NCBI RefSeq assembly: GCF_002871935.1
Contig: NZ_PNHQ01000004.1
Location: 50,510 to 114,509 of the forward strand
Source of the DNA: Aerococcus viridans
GTDB taxonomy: Bacteria > Bacillota > Bacilli > Lactobacillales > Aerococcaceae
Length of the DNA stretch: 64,000 nt
Reading direction: 5' to 3'
The notes below the pieces were generated by a model. It searched no databases. It was not told the DNA's origin and saw nothing but the letters and a program-made list of their open reading frames with translations. The position numbers and the translations under genes were made by a program. Positions within the stretch are counted from its first letter, which is position 1. Each line of letters begins with the position of its first letter. Below, in pieces: positions 17,341 to 25,991 of this stretch.

Positions 17341-17381
17341 ACTTATCTTTATGAGATTACTGCTTCTATTTTAACAGATTT

Positions 17382-18122
17382 TTAATGAAATAAACTAGGT
17401 AATTTCGACAAAATCGCATTCGCTTCTTGCCATTTCGGAAAATATTGGTCCATTAGCTGGTAGAAACGCTTGGTATGGTTGGTTTCTAGTAAATGGACTA
17501 ATTCGTGAACGATGACTGATTCCAGGCAAATTAATGGTGCAGTGACCAAGTTCAGATTAATCCAGATGCGCTTCTTCTGGATATTACAGGTGCCCCACCT
17601 GGTTTTCATTTGCTTGACCCGAAATTCGTTGGCCCATACGTCCATATGGGCCATCATTTTAGGCCCGGTAATAGCTAATTGGTCTTTCAACACTTGTCTG
17701 TAAAAAGTCATCATGACTTGTGCCCGCCCATCCTTGTCCATTCCTGGTTTGACAGTTAAAACTAGCTGGTCATCCATTAATTGGCAAGACGTCGGCCCCG
17801 GTTTTTCAATGACTAGTAAAGGATAGGCTTGGCCCCATAAATAATGGCTTTCGCCGGTTTCATAGCGTTTGACTTGGTTTTGGTAACGGTCTTTGATATC
17901 TGCCTGCATCCGCTCAATTCGGGCTAAGTTGTTTTCCACAAAAGCGATAATAGCGGCTTTACTGGCATAATTGGGTGCTGAAATGCGCAGGTCTCCATGC
18001 GGCGGGACGGCTTTTAAGGTCAAGTTTTTATAGTTGGCCTGCTTGGTTACTTGAACGGGATAGCCCGCGATGGTCATATCAAGTTTAATAGCTAGCACCT
18101 CCTTGCGTGATTGTTTTGGCAA
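17382..18122 (-). CDS. YgjP-type M48-related metallopeptidase (DUF45)
   Basis: This protein of up to 246 residues has the YgjP/DUF45 layout: an N-terminal beta-rich part, KQMKTRWGTCNIQKKRIWINLNLVTAP, and the zinc motif VIVHELVHLLETNHTKRF, with the third ligand expected in the downstream acidic/aromatic helix. The start is uncertain. A TTG at 18122 keeps the open frame but has a poor ribosome site. An ideal AAGGAGGTG at about 18098-18106 lies 7-8 nt before an in-frame ATT (18089), and an ATG follows at 18077. It lies 12 bp behind aldC in the same direction. Substrates of this family are unknown. Confidence 0.8.
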   Translation of the reverse strand: MPKQSRKEVLAIKLDMTIAGYPVQVTKQANYKNLTLKAVPPHGDLRISAPNYASKAAIIAFVENNLARIERMQADIKDRYQNQVKRYETGESHYLWGQAYPLLVIEKPGPTSCQLMDDQLVLTVKPGMDKDGRAQVMMTFYRQVLKDQLAITGPKMMAHMDVWANEFRVKQMKTRWGTCNIQKKRIWINLNLVTAPLICLESVIVHELVHLLETNHTKRFYQLMDQYFPKWQEANAILSKLPSLFH

Positions 18123-18133
18123 AATGACTGCCC

Positions 18134-18838
18134 TTATTCACTCTCGTTAATCTCTGTAATGAGGTTATCGTAATTGACTGTAGCATTCATGAAAGCTGTA
18201 TTATCAGTTGCGAAATGCTGGTGGAAGTCGGTGACGGTTTGGACGGATACATCTGCATGATTAATCCTATAATCAATGATGTGGCCACCAAAGTTCTTGT
18301 CTTCGCTGATAAAATGGCAATGAAAACCTTGTTTAACTACACCTTCAAATAGGTAAGGACCGTAAATCCCGATGCAAGTGCCCTTGACGTTTTCTTGCTT
18401 GAATTCGGGTTGCTTACGACTGGCTTCGATAAAGCGCGGGAAAGGTTCTTCAACGCGCGGGATAACCCGGGTATGCATGAAATCAAAAGACCCTTCGATG
18501 CGGATGACTGAAAATGTCGATAAGGATTTCAATTTCCCTTTTAAGAACTGATGCCATTCGTCTAGGGTAAATAATTCGTTTATGGTGAAGGTTTGGTCAG
18601 GCATAAAGTCAGTCACGGCGGCATACGGCACGGTTTCGTCCCCTTTTAAAACAACTAATTCGCCGTTTTCCTTGGCTTGGTATGCCTTACCGTCAATCAC
18701 GATCAATTCCCCATCTAAATGGTCCATGGTGCCAATCCCATAGTTGCCCTCTTTTAATAGGGCTTCTATAGTCATCGACCCATCGAAAAAGCCCGCCATT
18801 AAGTCACCTAATGTTTGATGTTGAAATAGTTTCGCCAT
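18134..18838 (-). CDS. aldC: Alpha-acetolactate decarboxylase
   Basis: This 234-residue protein has the acetolactate decarboxylase pattern: TLGDLMAGFFDGSMTIEALLKEGNYGIGTMDHLDGELIVIDG at the start, YAAVTDFMP and SFSVIRIEGSFDFMHTR in the middle, and GFHCHFISEDKNFGGHI with zinc-ligand histidines. It converts alpha-acetolactate to acetoin, diverting carbon from diacetyl and branched-chain amino acids. The start at 18838 follows GGGGAG; the frame open to 18868 lacks a site. No acetolactate synthase gene is next to it. The 12-bp gap to the metallopeptidase indicates co-transcription. Confidence 0.93.
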   Translation of the reverse strand: MAKLFQHQTLGDLMAGFFDGSMTIEALLKEGNYGIGTMDHLDGELIVIDGKAYQAKENGELVVLKGDETVPYAAVTDFMPDQTFTINELFTLDEWHQFLKGKLKSLSTFSVIRIEGSFDFMHTRVIPRVEEPFPRFIEASRKQPEFKQENVKGTCIGIYGPYLFEGVVKQGFHCHFISEDKNFGGHIIDYRINHADVSVQTVTDFHQHFATDNTAFMNATVNYDNLITEINESE

Positions 18839-19034
18839 ATCTGTCTCCCCGTATCGCTTTATGTGCACAGTTCATTTTCATTTTATTTAAACGATGGCAC
18901 TTCTTGTCATGTCCATACTACCTTTTTTATCTTCGTCTCGCAAGCTGCTGCGGGGGTATCAACTTGAAATTGTTAACCCTTTTTCCTATACTTACTAGTA
19001 CTTACGAGACAAAAAATTTGAGAGGAGTGGTTGG

Positions 19035-19550
19035 ATGATTTCGCACGAGTTGCCTTTGATGCCGATTGGCGAGGATGAGAAGCGGTGGATGGCAGAAATT
19101 ACTGGTGATGATGAGACTTTCGTCTTGAAGCGGGATTTTCAACCTGAGATCCGGCCCGGCGTTTGGGAAATTTATGATGGTTGGTACCAAATTCACGGCC
19201 AGTTTCCTGGCATTTCACCCTTCGAGAAGGAATATGTTCTTGTGCAAAATGGGCAGATGACCCGCCACCTTGACTTTCGCTATATGATTAGTGCCCTACC
19301 GCAAATAAAGGCCTACGAAGAGCAACGAAAAGAACGCTTAGCATACCAAATCACCAAAGTCCTGGATGAAATCTACGAAGCAGTACCCTACGACGGAGTT
19401 TCAGACGCAATTCTAAGCCAAAAAGAGGACATGTCGATGGTAGAAACGTCTAGCGAATTGGTCAAAGGACTATCCAACCTCTTGAAACAAAAAGACGACA
19501 TCATCAAAAAATACCAGACATATTACGACCAAGCAGAAGACTTGTGGTAG
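19035..19550 (+). CDS. Hypothetical protein, 171 residues
   Basis: I do not recognise a family. The frame starts at ATG 19035 after GAGAGGAGTGG, a strong ribosome site, and is uninterrupted. The N-terminal half is Trp- and acid-rich (EDEKRWMAEITGDDE, GVWEIYDGWYQIHGQFPG). The C-terminal half is a probable coiled coil or long helix (KAYEEQRKERLAYQITKVLDEI, then SSELVKGLSNLLKQKDDIIKKYQ). No signal peptide or membrane segment is visible, so it should be cytoplasmic. A structured, non-coding stretch follows immediately. Confidence 0.75.
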   Translation: MISHELPLMPIGEDEKRWMAEITGDDETFVLKRDFQPEIRPGVWEIYDGWYQIHGQFPGISPFEKEYVLVQNGQMTRHLDFRYMISALPQIKAYEEQRKERLAYQITKVLDEIYEAVPYDGVSDAILSQKEDMSMVETSSELVKGLSNLLKQKDDIIKKYQTYYDQAEDLW

Positions 19551-19555
19551 ATAGA

Positions 19556-19745
19556 TTGGAGCTGCGACAAAAGTCGCTGCTCAAATCTTCCAAAGGTTCC
19601 TTTCTTGGTGTCGGCTCTTACACCTTAAAAAGCCGAACAATTACCGGAAGTAATTGGCGTATTTTGGAAAGCATCGAAAGAGTTTGACTTTTGTGGGACA
19701 GCCGACGGAACGCAACGACATACGGATGCCTTTCGTAAGAAGAGC
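19556..19745. ncRNA. Candidate structured RNA after the hypothetical gene
   Basis: A perfect 9-bp ACAAAAGTC/GACTTTTGT pair spans about 130 nt. It encloses CTTCCAAA/TTTTGGAA, GGTGT...ACACC, CGGCT...AGCCG and AATTAC...GTAATT hairpins, with CCGGAAG in a loop. The region is 5 nt after the stop at 19550 and ends before a terminator at 19776. It is non-coding on both strands. Its TGTGGG...CCGAC end resembles the module ends at 47.5 kb. Confidence 0.45.
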
Positions 19746-19775
19746 CTGATATTACGACTTGTGGTAAATAGTAAT

Positions 19776-19810
19776 TAGGGGCCTGACACTAATGTCAAAG
19801 CCCCTTTTTC
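19776..19810 (+). terminator. Intrinsic terminator
   Basis: AGGGGC and GCCCCT pair around a CTGACACTAATGTCAAA loop that contains its own TGACA/TGTCA hairpin. A T-run follows. Confidence 0.75.
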
Positions 19811-19851
19811 TATATGACGAATTTACAATTTAAGTGCAACACATAAAAAAT

Positions 19852-20148
19852 TCAAAAAAAGATCCACAGTTTTTTTAAAAAATCTGGATCCGAACAATGA
19901 AATCTAAAGTAATCATTAATGCAATCACCTTCAGGGTTATGATAAGAAAAAGAAGTGCCAGGAGAAAATATAACTATAGAATTTGGTCTCACTTGATGAA
20001 ATTTATCATTTATATAAAAAATAGCATTTGTTTTGATAAAGAGAGCAAGGTAAACATCAATTTCTTCAGGATGACCAATTTTCTCGGAATGGGGATGATG
20101 GAAATCCACGCCTCTATGTTTTGAAACAATGGAAAACAATTGAACCAA
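19852..20148 (-). pseudogene. Truncated AraC-family regulator (sensor part only)
   Basis: The 98-residue frame contains the cupin-like N-terminal sensor domain of AraC regulators (HHPHSEKIGHPEEIDVYLALFIKTNA, then VRPNSIVIFSPGTSFSYHNPEG and DYFRFHCSDP). It stops where the rest of the sensor and the two helix-turn-helix motifs should follow. A TTG start has AGGAAGG about 10 nt upstream. It lies beside the broken IS30 copy and is probably non-functional. Confidence 0.75.
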
Positions 20149-20249
20149 CTGAATACTTCCTTCCTAAAAATTATGTTTTTATTTTTTCGTAAATTTCAAG
20201 GTTAAGTTAGCCACTACAGGTAACTCATTTGTTTGGTACCGTAACTGCC

Positions 20250-20362
20250 TTGTTATTCTAAATCAGTGACCCTCTGATAATGAACTGAGGGATGGTAGTC
20301 TTCCGACCAGTCTGGCCTCAGGCCATCTTTCCAGACATGAAGCCATGCCGAGGTCAAGTAAT
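20250..20362. repeat. Possible diverged third copy of the ~175-bp element
   Basis: On the minus strand it begins ACCTATCATTAC, identical to copy B. Later it has CCATCCCTCAGTTCA where copy B has CCACCCTGAGTTCA. The middle does not align convincingly. A GGCCTGAGGCC hairpin core is visible. It lies just past the stop of the IS30 remnant. Confidence 0.35.
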
Positions 20363-20368
20363 GATAGG

Positions 20369-21261
20369 TCAAGCCCCCAATCGTTCTTGCTTGAATGCTT
20401 GAACAAATGTGTCATGTGGTGTTGCATAACCCAAAATTTTCCGCGGGTAATCGTTCATCCAACGCTGGATTCGCAAAATCTGGTTCTCGCTCACCTCACT
20501 AATCGGGCTTCCCTTGGGGACGAAACGGCGAATTAATTTATGCTGATTTTCGCTCGTCCCACGCTCCCAAGAAGCATAGGGGTGGCTGAAATAGACGTCA
20601 GCTACATCTTGCAGAGCATCGTGTAGCCCCGAAAACTCCGAGCCATTGTCGGAGGTCACGGTCTTAAATAATTGATCGAAGTTAGCGCCAGCCCGTTCTC
20701 TTAGCTGTTGAACCGCTTGGTCCACCGATTCGGTGTCCTTCCCGTTCAACTTTAGGATGACTTCAAAGCGTGTCTGACGTTCAGCCAGCGTCAGCAGCAC
20801 GGCATCCGACTTGGTCTGTTTCCCACGACTGTGTCGATTGCCCAATGACCGAATGTTTCCCGGGTTTCAACTTCTTTAGAGCGTTCTTCAATTGACGTCC
20901 CGAGAACACGCTTGTTGGGACGGTGTCCTGGGCGGCCCGCTTTGATTTTACGGGACAGTTTTTCAAGCAAGTCCATGTTCTTTGTTCGCATGATTCCGCG
21001 GTCAATCCATTGATAAAGAGCAGTTGTTCCAGGAATGATGGCACAATCGAACAGCGCGTGTTTTCTGGCAAATCCGACTACGACGTCCGGCGACCATTTT
21101 TCATTTAACATTTTGTCATCTGCCCAGTCAATGAAGGCATTTGTGTTCGCCCATTTGGGGCGTCTGCCACAGTTCAGTCGTTGATTTTCATAGAAGGCCT
21201 GTCCTGCATCAGCGTCATAAACAGAATAGTAGGTGTCATACACTTTTCCATTTTGGAGCTG
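20369..21261 (-). mobile_element. IS30-family transposase, N-terminally truncated and frameshifted
   Basis: The minus strand encodes an IS30-type transposase: [36 protein letters not shown], then WSPDVVVGFARKH, and after a frameshift near 20830 the DDE core DAVLLTLAERQTRFEVIL, TVTSDNGSEFSG and FSHPYASWERGTSENQHKLIRRF. The helix-turn-helix N-terminus is absent because the sequence switches at about 21261 into an aldolase gene in the opposite orientation. No intact terminal repeat was found at either side. The element cannot be autonomous. Confidence 0.88.
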
Positions 21262-21717
21262 AACCCAAAAGGAATCCGGGCAGTTGTCGAGCAACAATTT
21301 GAAGTTGCCAGACAGATTCTGGATGCGGGGCTTGTGCCAATCATTGAACCTGAAGTCGACACCTATAGTGAGAAAAAAGATGAAGTGGAGACTATTCTGA
21401 AAGAAGAATTGCTGCGGAATCTGGATACCTTACACGAAGACGATCATGTTATGTTGAAGTTGACAATTCCTACTGTGGCTAATACTTATAAAGAAACCAT
21501 TGACCATCTAAATGTTCTTCGGGTCGTGGCCCTTTCCGGCGGTTATTCAAGGGATGAGGCAAACGTAAAACTGAAAGAAAATGATGGTTTGATCGCCAGC
21601 TTCTCCCGTGCTCTCTCCCAAGACCTGAACGTCAACCAGACCGATGAGGAATTTAACGCCGCATTAAAGGATGCAATTGATAGCATTTTTGATGCTTCCG
21701 TAAATAAAAAGGCTTAG
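21262..21717 (+). pseudogene. C-terminal half of class I fructose-bisphosphate aldolase
   Basis: The plus frame from about 21262 reads [18 protein letters not shown], then [20 protein letters not shown] and [14 protein letters not shown]. This is the second half of a class I fructose-1,6-bisphosphate aldolase (full length about 295 residues). The N-terminal half, with start and promoter, is replaced by the IS30 fragment. About 150 codons remain, with the natural stop and a following terminator at 21788. It is not expected to be made or active. Confidence 0.88.
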
Positions 21718-21787
21718 AAAGACAGAAGTAGAATGCTGTGACGATCATTTTTAAGAGGATTTACAGATGTAAAATGAATATAAAGAA

Positions 21788-21839
21788 AAATACCTCCTTC
21801 ACGAAAGGCTTAGCAGTTGATTACGTGAAGGAGGTATTT
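21788..21839 (+). terminator. Strong intrinsic terminator after the aldolase remnant
   Basis: The arms at 21788-21803 and 21824-21839 are perfectly complementary over 16 bp (core ACCTCCTTCACG). A 20-nt loop separates them and TTTTT lies at the end of the right arm. Confidence 0.85.
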
Positions 21840-22053
21840 TTGACAGCAGGAATCGCTCGGCCTTCCCACTTTTCCATTCCATTTGATCTAAAAGAAACAT
21901 AAAATACTTTTCTGAAGGTTATCTTTCATATCGATGTTTCCTTTTTTAATCAGAGACTGCAAATCAAAACCCTTCTCTTGCCTATTCATGGCAGGTAGCA
22001 CAGGCAATAAAAATGCCTGCGCCATATTTGTTGATTCTGCTATGAAATAGTTC

Positions 22054-22082
22054 TTGACGAATCGTTTTTTCGTCCCTAGAAT
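22054..22082 (+). promoter_or_regulatory. Sigma-A promoter of the amino-acid permease
   Basis: TTGACG at 22054-22059 and TAGAAT at 22077-22082 are separated by 17 nt. They lie 47 nt before the ATG at 22129. This excludes a start further upstream in the same frame. Confidence 0.75.
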
Positions 22083-22128
22083 GTATGGACGTATCACTGA
22101 CAAAGGTCATTTAGGAGAATTAGAAAAC

Positions 22129-23469
22129 ATGGAAAAAACGGAATTGAAAAAAAGTATCAGCGGCTTGACTGCGCTGACAGTATTAGTGGGTACTGTAATT
22201 GGAGCGGGGGTCTTCTTTAAGCCTACAGCGGTGTATTCTGCTAGCGGGGCTCCGGGTGTTGGGCTGTTGGCTTGGTTTGTTGCCGGTATCATTACCATCA
22301 CTGGTGGTCTGACTGTTGCTGAAATTGGCACGATTTACTCGGAATCGGGCGGATTAATGCTGTATATGGAAAAAGTATATGGAAAGATTTGGGGGTTTCT
22401 GGCTGGATGGGCACAGATGATTGTTTATTTCCCAGCAAACTTTGCGGCTTTGGCCATTATCTTTGCGACGCAAGTTATCAATCTTTTCGGGTTAAGCGAT
22501 CAATTGATCATTCCCATTGCGATTGGGACCGCCCTCTTTATAGCCCTCATGAATTTTATGGGAACGAAGCATGGCAGCAAGATTCAAAATGTCGCTACTT
22601 TCCTGAAACTTATTCCTCTTTTTATTATCATTATTGCTGGGTTACTTTATCCTGGAGGAGGCCAACAGAGCCTTATGCCTTTTGTTTCAGAAGACCATTC
22701 TTTCCTGACTGCTCTTAGCTCAGCACTGGTTGCCACCCTTTTTGCTTATGATGGTTGGATGAACGTGGGGACGTTGGCGGGAGAGATGAAAAATCCCGGG
22801 AAGACATTGCCTCGTGTGATTGTCGGCGGACTCTCCATCGTGATGGCCGTTTATCTTGCAATCAATGTTGCCTATCTTTTTGTAGTCGATAGCGCTACTC
22901 TTGCAGGTACTGCTACTCCTGCAGCAGCTGTTGCTTCTAAACTGTTTCCAGGTATTGGCGGCAAATTAATCACGGTGGGAATTTTAATCTCTGTTTTTGG
23001 TGCAATGAATGGCTACTTCATTTCTGCTATGCGCATTCCCTATGTACTGGCAAAAAGAGGATTGCTTCCTTTTGCTGATTGGTTCGGTGTTTTGCATCCC
23101 AAAACTTATGTCCCAATGAATGGCGGCATAATGATTGTTTCTATCTCTGTCGTGATGATGCTGTCCGGTTCGTTCAATCAGCTGACTGATTTGATTGTAT
23201 TCGTTATATGGATTTTCTCTACCATGACTTTCCTGGCAGTCATTATCCTGCGGAAAAGAAAACCCGCAATTGAGCGCTCTTACAAAGTGCCACTCTATCC
23301 CTTTATTCCGCTGGTAGCAATTGCAGGAGGCTTGTTTATTTTAATGAGTACTTTGCTGACGCAGCCGTTCAACGCTTTATTGGGAATCGTCTTGACTCTG
23401 TTAGGTGTTCCTGTTTTCTTATATACTCAAAAAAATCAAAAAGCTCCCGTTTTAATTGAAGAAGAATAA
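22129..23469 (+). CDS. APC family amino acid permease
   Basis: This 446-residue carrier has about 12 transmembrane segments. The APC signature LTALTVLVGTVIGAGVFFKPTAVY is in helix 1 and SGAPGVGLLAWFVAGIITITGGL in helix 2. ALVATLFAYDGWMNVGTLAGEMKNPGK lies in the helix 6-7 region and a hydrophilic C-terminus ends EEE. It resembles SteT-like serine/threonine exchangers and other APC antiporters; the substrate cannot be fixed. AGGAGAA lies before the ATG at 22129 and a good promoter precedes it. It is the only intact gene in the decay zone between two IS30 remnants. Confidence 0.88.
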   Translation: MEKTELKKSISGLTALTVLVGTVIGAGVFFKPTAVYSASGAPGVGLLAWFVAGIITITGGLTVAEIGTIYSESGGLMLYMEKVYGKIWGFLAGWAQMIVYFPANFAALAIIFATQVINLFGLSDQLIIPIAIGTALFIALMNFMGTKHGSKIQNVATFLKLIPLFIIIIAGLLYPGGGQQSLMPFVSEDHSFLTALSSALVATLFAYDGWMNVGTLAGEMKNPGKTLPRVIVGGLSIVMAVYLAINVAYLFVVDSATLAGTATPAAAVASKLFPGIGGKLITVGILISVFGAMNGYFISAMRIPYVLAKRGLLPFADWFGVLHPKTYVPMNGGIMIVSISVVMMLSGSFNQLTDLIVFVIWIFSTMTFLAVIILRKRKPAIERSYKVPLYPFIPLVAIAGGLFILMSTLLTQPFNALLGIVLTLLGVPVFLYTQKNQKAPVLIEEE

Positions 23470-23487
23470 TATTGGCATAGATTATCG

Positions 23488-23530
23488 AACAAGCAGCCCC
23501 ATATGGAAGCTGCTTGTTTTGCATTTTTTT
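23488..23530 (+). terminator. Intrinsic terminator of the permease gene
   Basis: CAAGCAGC pairs with GCTGCTTG around an 11-nt loop, followed by a T-rich run. Confidence 0.85.
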
Positions 23531-23647
23531 GGGGTGGTTTATAGGGATTTGGGGAAGTTTGTATAGTACAGAACTTTTTTATGAGCTGTATCATACACAT
23601 TTCCTAAAGAAATGAATGACGACGAGCAGTAATGATACGTTCGAAGA

Positions 23648-23692
23648 AAAAAATAGAAACAAGCTCCGAATTTTGGAGCTTGTCTCTATTTG
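23648..23692 (-). terminator. Intrinsic terminator after the sucrose hydrolase remnant
   Basis: AATAGAAACAAGCTCC pairs with GGAGCTTGTCTCTATT (one mismatch) around GAATTTT. On the minus strand it is followed by TTTTTTTC. Confidence 0.75.
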
Positions 23693-23701
23693 AATGCTCT
23701 A

Positions 23702-24255
23702 TTCAATTTTAAAAAGGCGCGTACTGACATGACTTTCTTTCATTTCCAAAAAGATAAATGTATCTTCTTTTTCTGGGAAAGCAAGACTCGATAATACTTT
23801 TCAAGCCATCATTGAAAAAGATTTCTACGGATGAAGTATCAACGAAGATATTCATCTTCAACTCTTTGTTTGGAAGGAATTTACTTTGACGTGTTGATTT
23901 TGTTTCATTCATCTTTCCAATCCCTACATTCGTGCGGTCTACTTCAACAAAACCTCGTTCTGAGTCAAAATCAACTTTTAAGTAGCGAGTCCGCTCTTTA
24001 TTTGCCAAAAGATAGAGGATCCCTTGTTGATTTTCAGGAAGAAGAATTTCTAATTCATAAGCATTTTAATCTGGCTGGTGTAAAGTTACCAAACCATTTA
24101 TTTTCTCTGCTTTTTCTTCAAGCAATCGTTTAGTTTTGTTCATTTCTTCTACAGGATATTGATATAATTGGTTTCCTTTTACTTTCAATTCCTTCACTAA
24201 ATTTAAACAATTTGTCCAACCATCTTGGTAAACAGGATACTCATTTAATGAACGC
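23702..24255 (-). pseudogene. C-terminal remnant of a GH32 sucrose-6-phosphate hydrolase
   Basis: The minus strand reads SLNEYPVYQDGWTNCLNLVKEL, VEEMNKTKRLLEEKAEKINGLVTLHQPD, a stop, then ILLPENQQGILYLLANKERTRYLKVDFDSERG and the GH32 C-terminal signature NIFVDTSSVEIFFNDG. This is the end of a GH32 enzyme, with one internal stop and a shifted last segment. The catalytic N-terminal propeller is gone: the sequence switches to an IS30-like transposase at about 24256. It probably once hydrolysed sucrose-6-phosphate. Confidence 0.8.
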
Positions 24256-24261
24256 GAAATA

Positions 24262-25225
24262 ATATTCCTATTGCATGAGCAAGGAAAGTCTTTAGGATAT
24301 ATTTCTAAGCAACTAAATCGTGCAAAATCAACAATTTCAAGAGAACTAAAGCGGAATACTATTCAAGAAAAAAGTTATTCTCCCTCAAAAGCACAAGAAA
24401 AGTATCAGCAAAGAAAGAGAAGAAAGTGTGGTCGTAAACGCATACTTCTAGATACAGAAATTCATTCTCGGGTACAACGACTCTTTTTGGAAGAACAATG
24501 GTCTCCAGAGGAGATTAGTGCCCGAATGAGACTAGAAATAAATCAGCAAGCTCTTAGTTATAATACGATTTATCGTGCAATATATCGCGGAGATTTTGAC
24601 GAACCGAATCTTTCTCACGGCAATAAAGGTGCAATTCGTAAGTTAAAACATCGAGGTAAAACACGATACACAAACAATTATTGAGAGCGCCGTGGAAAAA
24701 TACCAATTTCGAATACGATTCATGAACGGCCATCTGCTGCCAATGAGCGCCTTGAGATTGGTCATTGGGAAGCTGATACTGTAGCCGGTAAAACAGGTAG
24801 GGCTTGTATTGTAACTCTAGTCGATCGTAGATATCGTTTTTCCCTACTTGGTAAGGTTGAAAAAAAAATCTCTAAAAATGTGATTGATTGTATGATCAAT
24901 CTACTAAGAAATATAGGAGAAGATAAATGTAAAACCGTTACACCCGATAGAGGAAAAGAATTCTCCCAACATAGTCGAATAACGCTAGAATTAAATGGCA
25001 CTAAAGTGTATTTTCCAGATCCACATGCTCCATGGCAACGTGGTACAAACGAAAATACTAATGGTTTATTACGTGAATATTCACCTAAAGGTGAAGATAT
25101 TTCAGGTATTTTCGATAGTCAAATTCAAGAATGAGCGAATAAATTAAACACGCGACCACGGAAATGTCTAAACTGGAAAACCCCTTATGAAGTATTTTTT
25201 AATGAATCGTTGCACTTAATCTGAC
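24262..25225 (+). mobile_element. Second IS30-family transposase, degenerate
   Basis: The rightward sequence encodes HEQGKSLGYISKQLNRAKSTISRELKRN (helix-turn-helix), WSPEEISARMRLE, then after a TGA near 24682 RLEIGHWEADTVAGKTGRACIVTLVDRRYRF, TVTPDRGKEFSQHS, and FPDPHAPWQRGTNENTNGLLREYSPKG. Another stop comes near 25132 before the end NTRPRKCLNWKTPYEVFF. TTGCACTTAATCTGACAATTG at the right end (about 25208-25228) looks like an IS30-type end. Two in-frame stops make it inactive. It is not closely similar to the 20.4-kb copy. Confidence 0.87.
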
Positions 25226-25256
25226 AATTGAAGATACATTTATTTCGACTTTATAT

Positions 25257-25829
25257 CTATTTCCATTTCGCTTCTGCTGTTGGTTCATAAGCAGCCATTT
25301 TCTCTAACAAGATTTCTGGATCAGTTTCAACCAACAACATATCCCGGTATTGTTGATGCATAAACCCATGATCGACTTGGAAATCCAAAAAGCCCAACAA
25401 CCCGTCATAGTAGTTATTCACATTCAAAATCCCGATTGGTTTATCGTGGTAACCAACTTGCTTCCAGGAAATCACCTCAAACAACTCTTCCATGGTCCCT
25501 GGGCCACCCGGCAAGGCAATAAACCCGTCAGACAAATCAATCATCTGCGCCTTCCGTGCGTGCATCCCTTGGACAACAAACAATTTAGTCAGGTCAGGAT
25601 GTTGAATATTATTGTCCGACAACTTCTGTGGCACAACCCCCATCACATCGCCGCCAAATGCCAAAGCCCCGTTCGCTACAGCAGCCATACAACCCACATT
25701 TGACCCGCCATAAACCAAAGTCCGCCCTGATTTAGCAATCACTTCGCCGACCCTTGTCGCCATTTCTTCATACACCGGATCATCCCCAACAGCCGATCCC
25801 AAATATACCGCAACACTTTTAAGTTCCAT
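25257..25829 (-). CDS. LOG family protein (nucleotide 5'-monophosphate phosphoribohydrolase-like)
   Basis: This 190-residue protein of the LOG/TIGR00730 family has KSVAVYLGSAVGDDPVYEEMA, the glycine-rich VYGGSNVGCMAAVANGAL, and the family signature LPGGPGTMEELFEVISWKQ. Homologues cleave the N-glycosidic bond of nucleoside monophosphates, best known from cytokinin activation in plants and actinobacteria; the role in lactic bacteria is unclear. The ATG at 25829 is chosen because AAGGAG lies 9 nt upstream. It is monocistronic, with no partner gene. Confidence 0.88.
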   Translation of the reverse strand: MELKSVAVYLGSAVGDDPVYEEMATRVGEVIAKSGRTLVYGGSNVGCMAAVANGALAFGGDVMGVVPQKLSDNNIQHPDLTKLFVVQGMHARKAQMIDLSDGFIALPGGPGTMEELFEVISWKQVGYHDKPIGILNVNNYYDGLLGFLDFQVDHGFMHQQYRDMLLVETDPEILLEKMAAYEPTAEAKWK

Positions 25830-25991
25830 ACACAACACTCCTTCTTTCCCAATATTTTAGCCAAACCATCAGCATCTGACAAGTACCTCCCTAGAAAATG
25901 GCGAAACGCATCCTGCTGGCATTCTCTATCAAGCATCCGCATTGACCCACCCCACGCATCCTGTCATAATACAAATAGAAGAGGTGGTTAT

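Larger units (their letters stand above)
21718..22128. other. Intergenic region: aldolase terminator and permease promoter
   Basis: This 411-base stretch contains the 16-bp terminator stem at 21788-21839 and the permease promoter at 22054-22082. Between them is AT-balanced sequence with no credible gene. A 71-codon leftward frame has no ribosome site. Confidence 0.6.
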
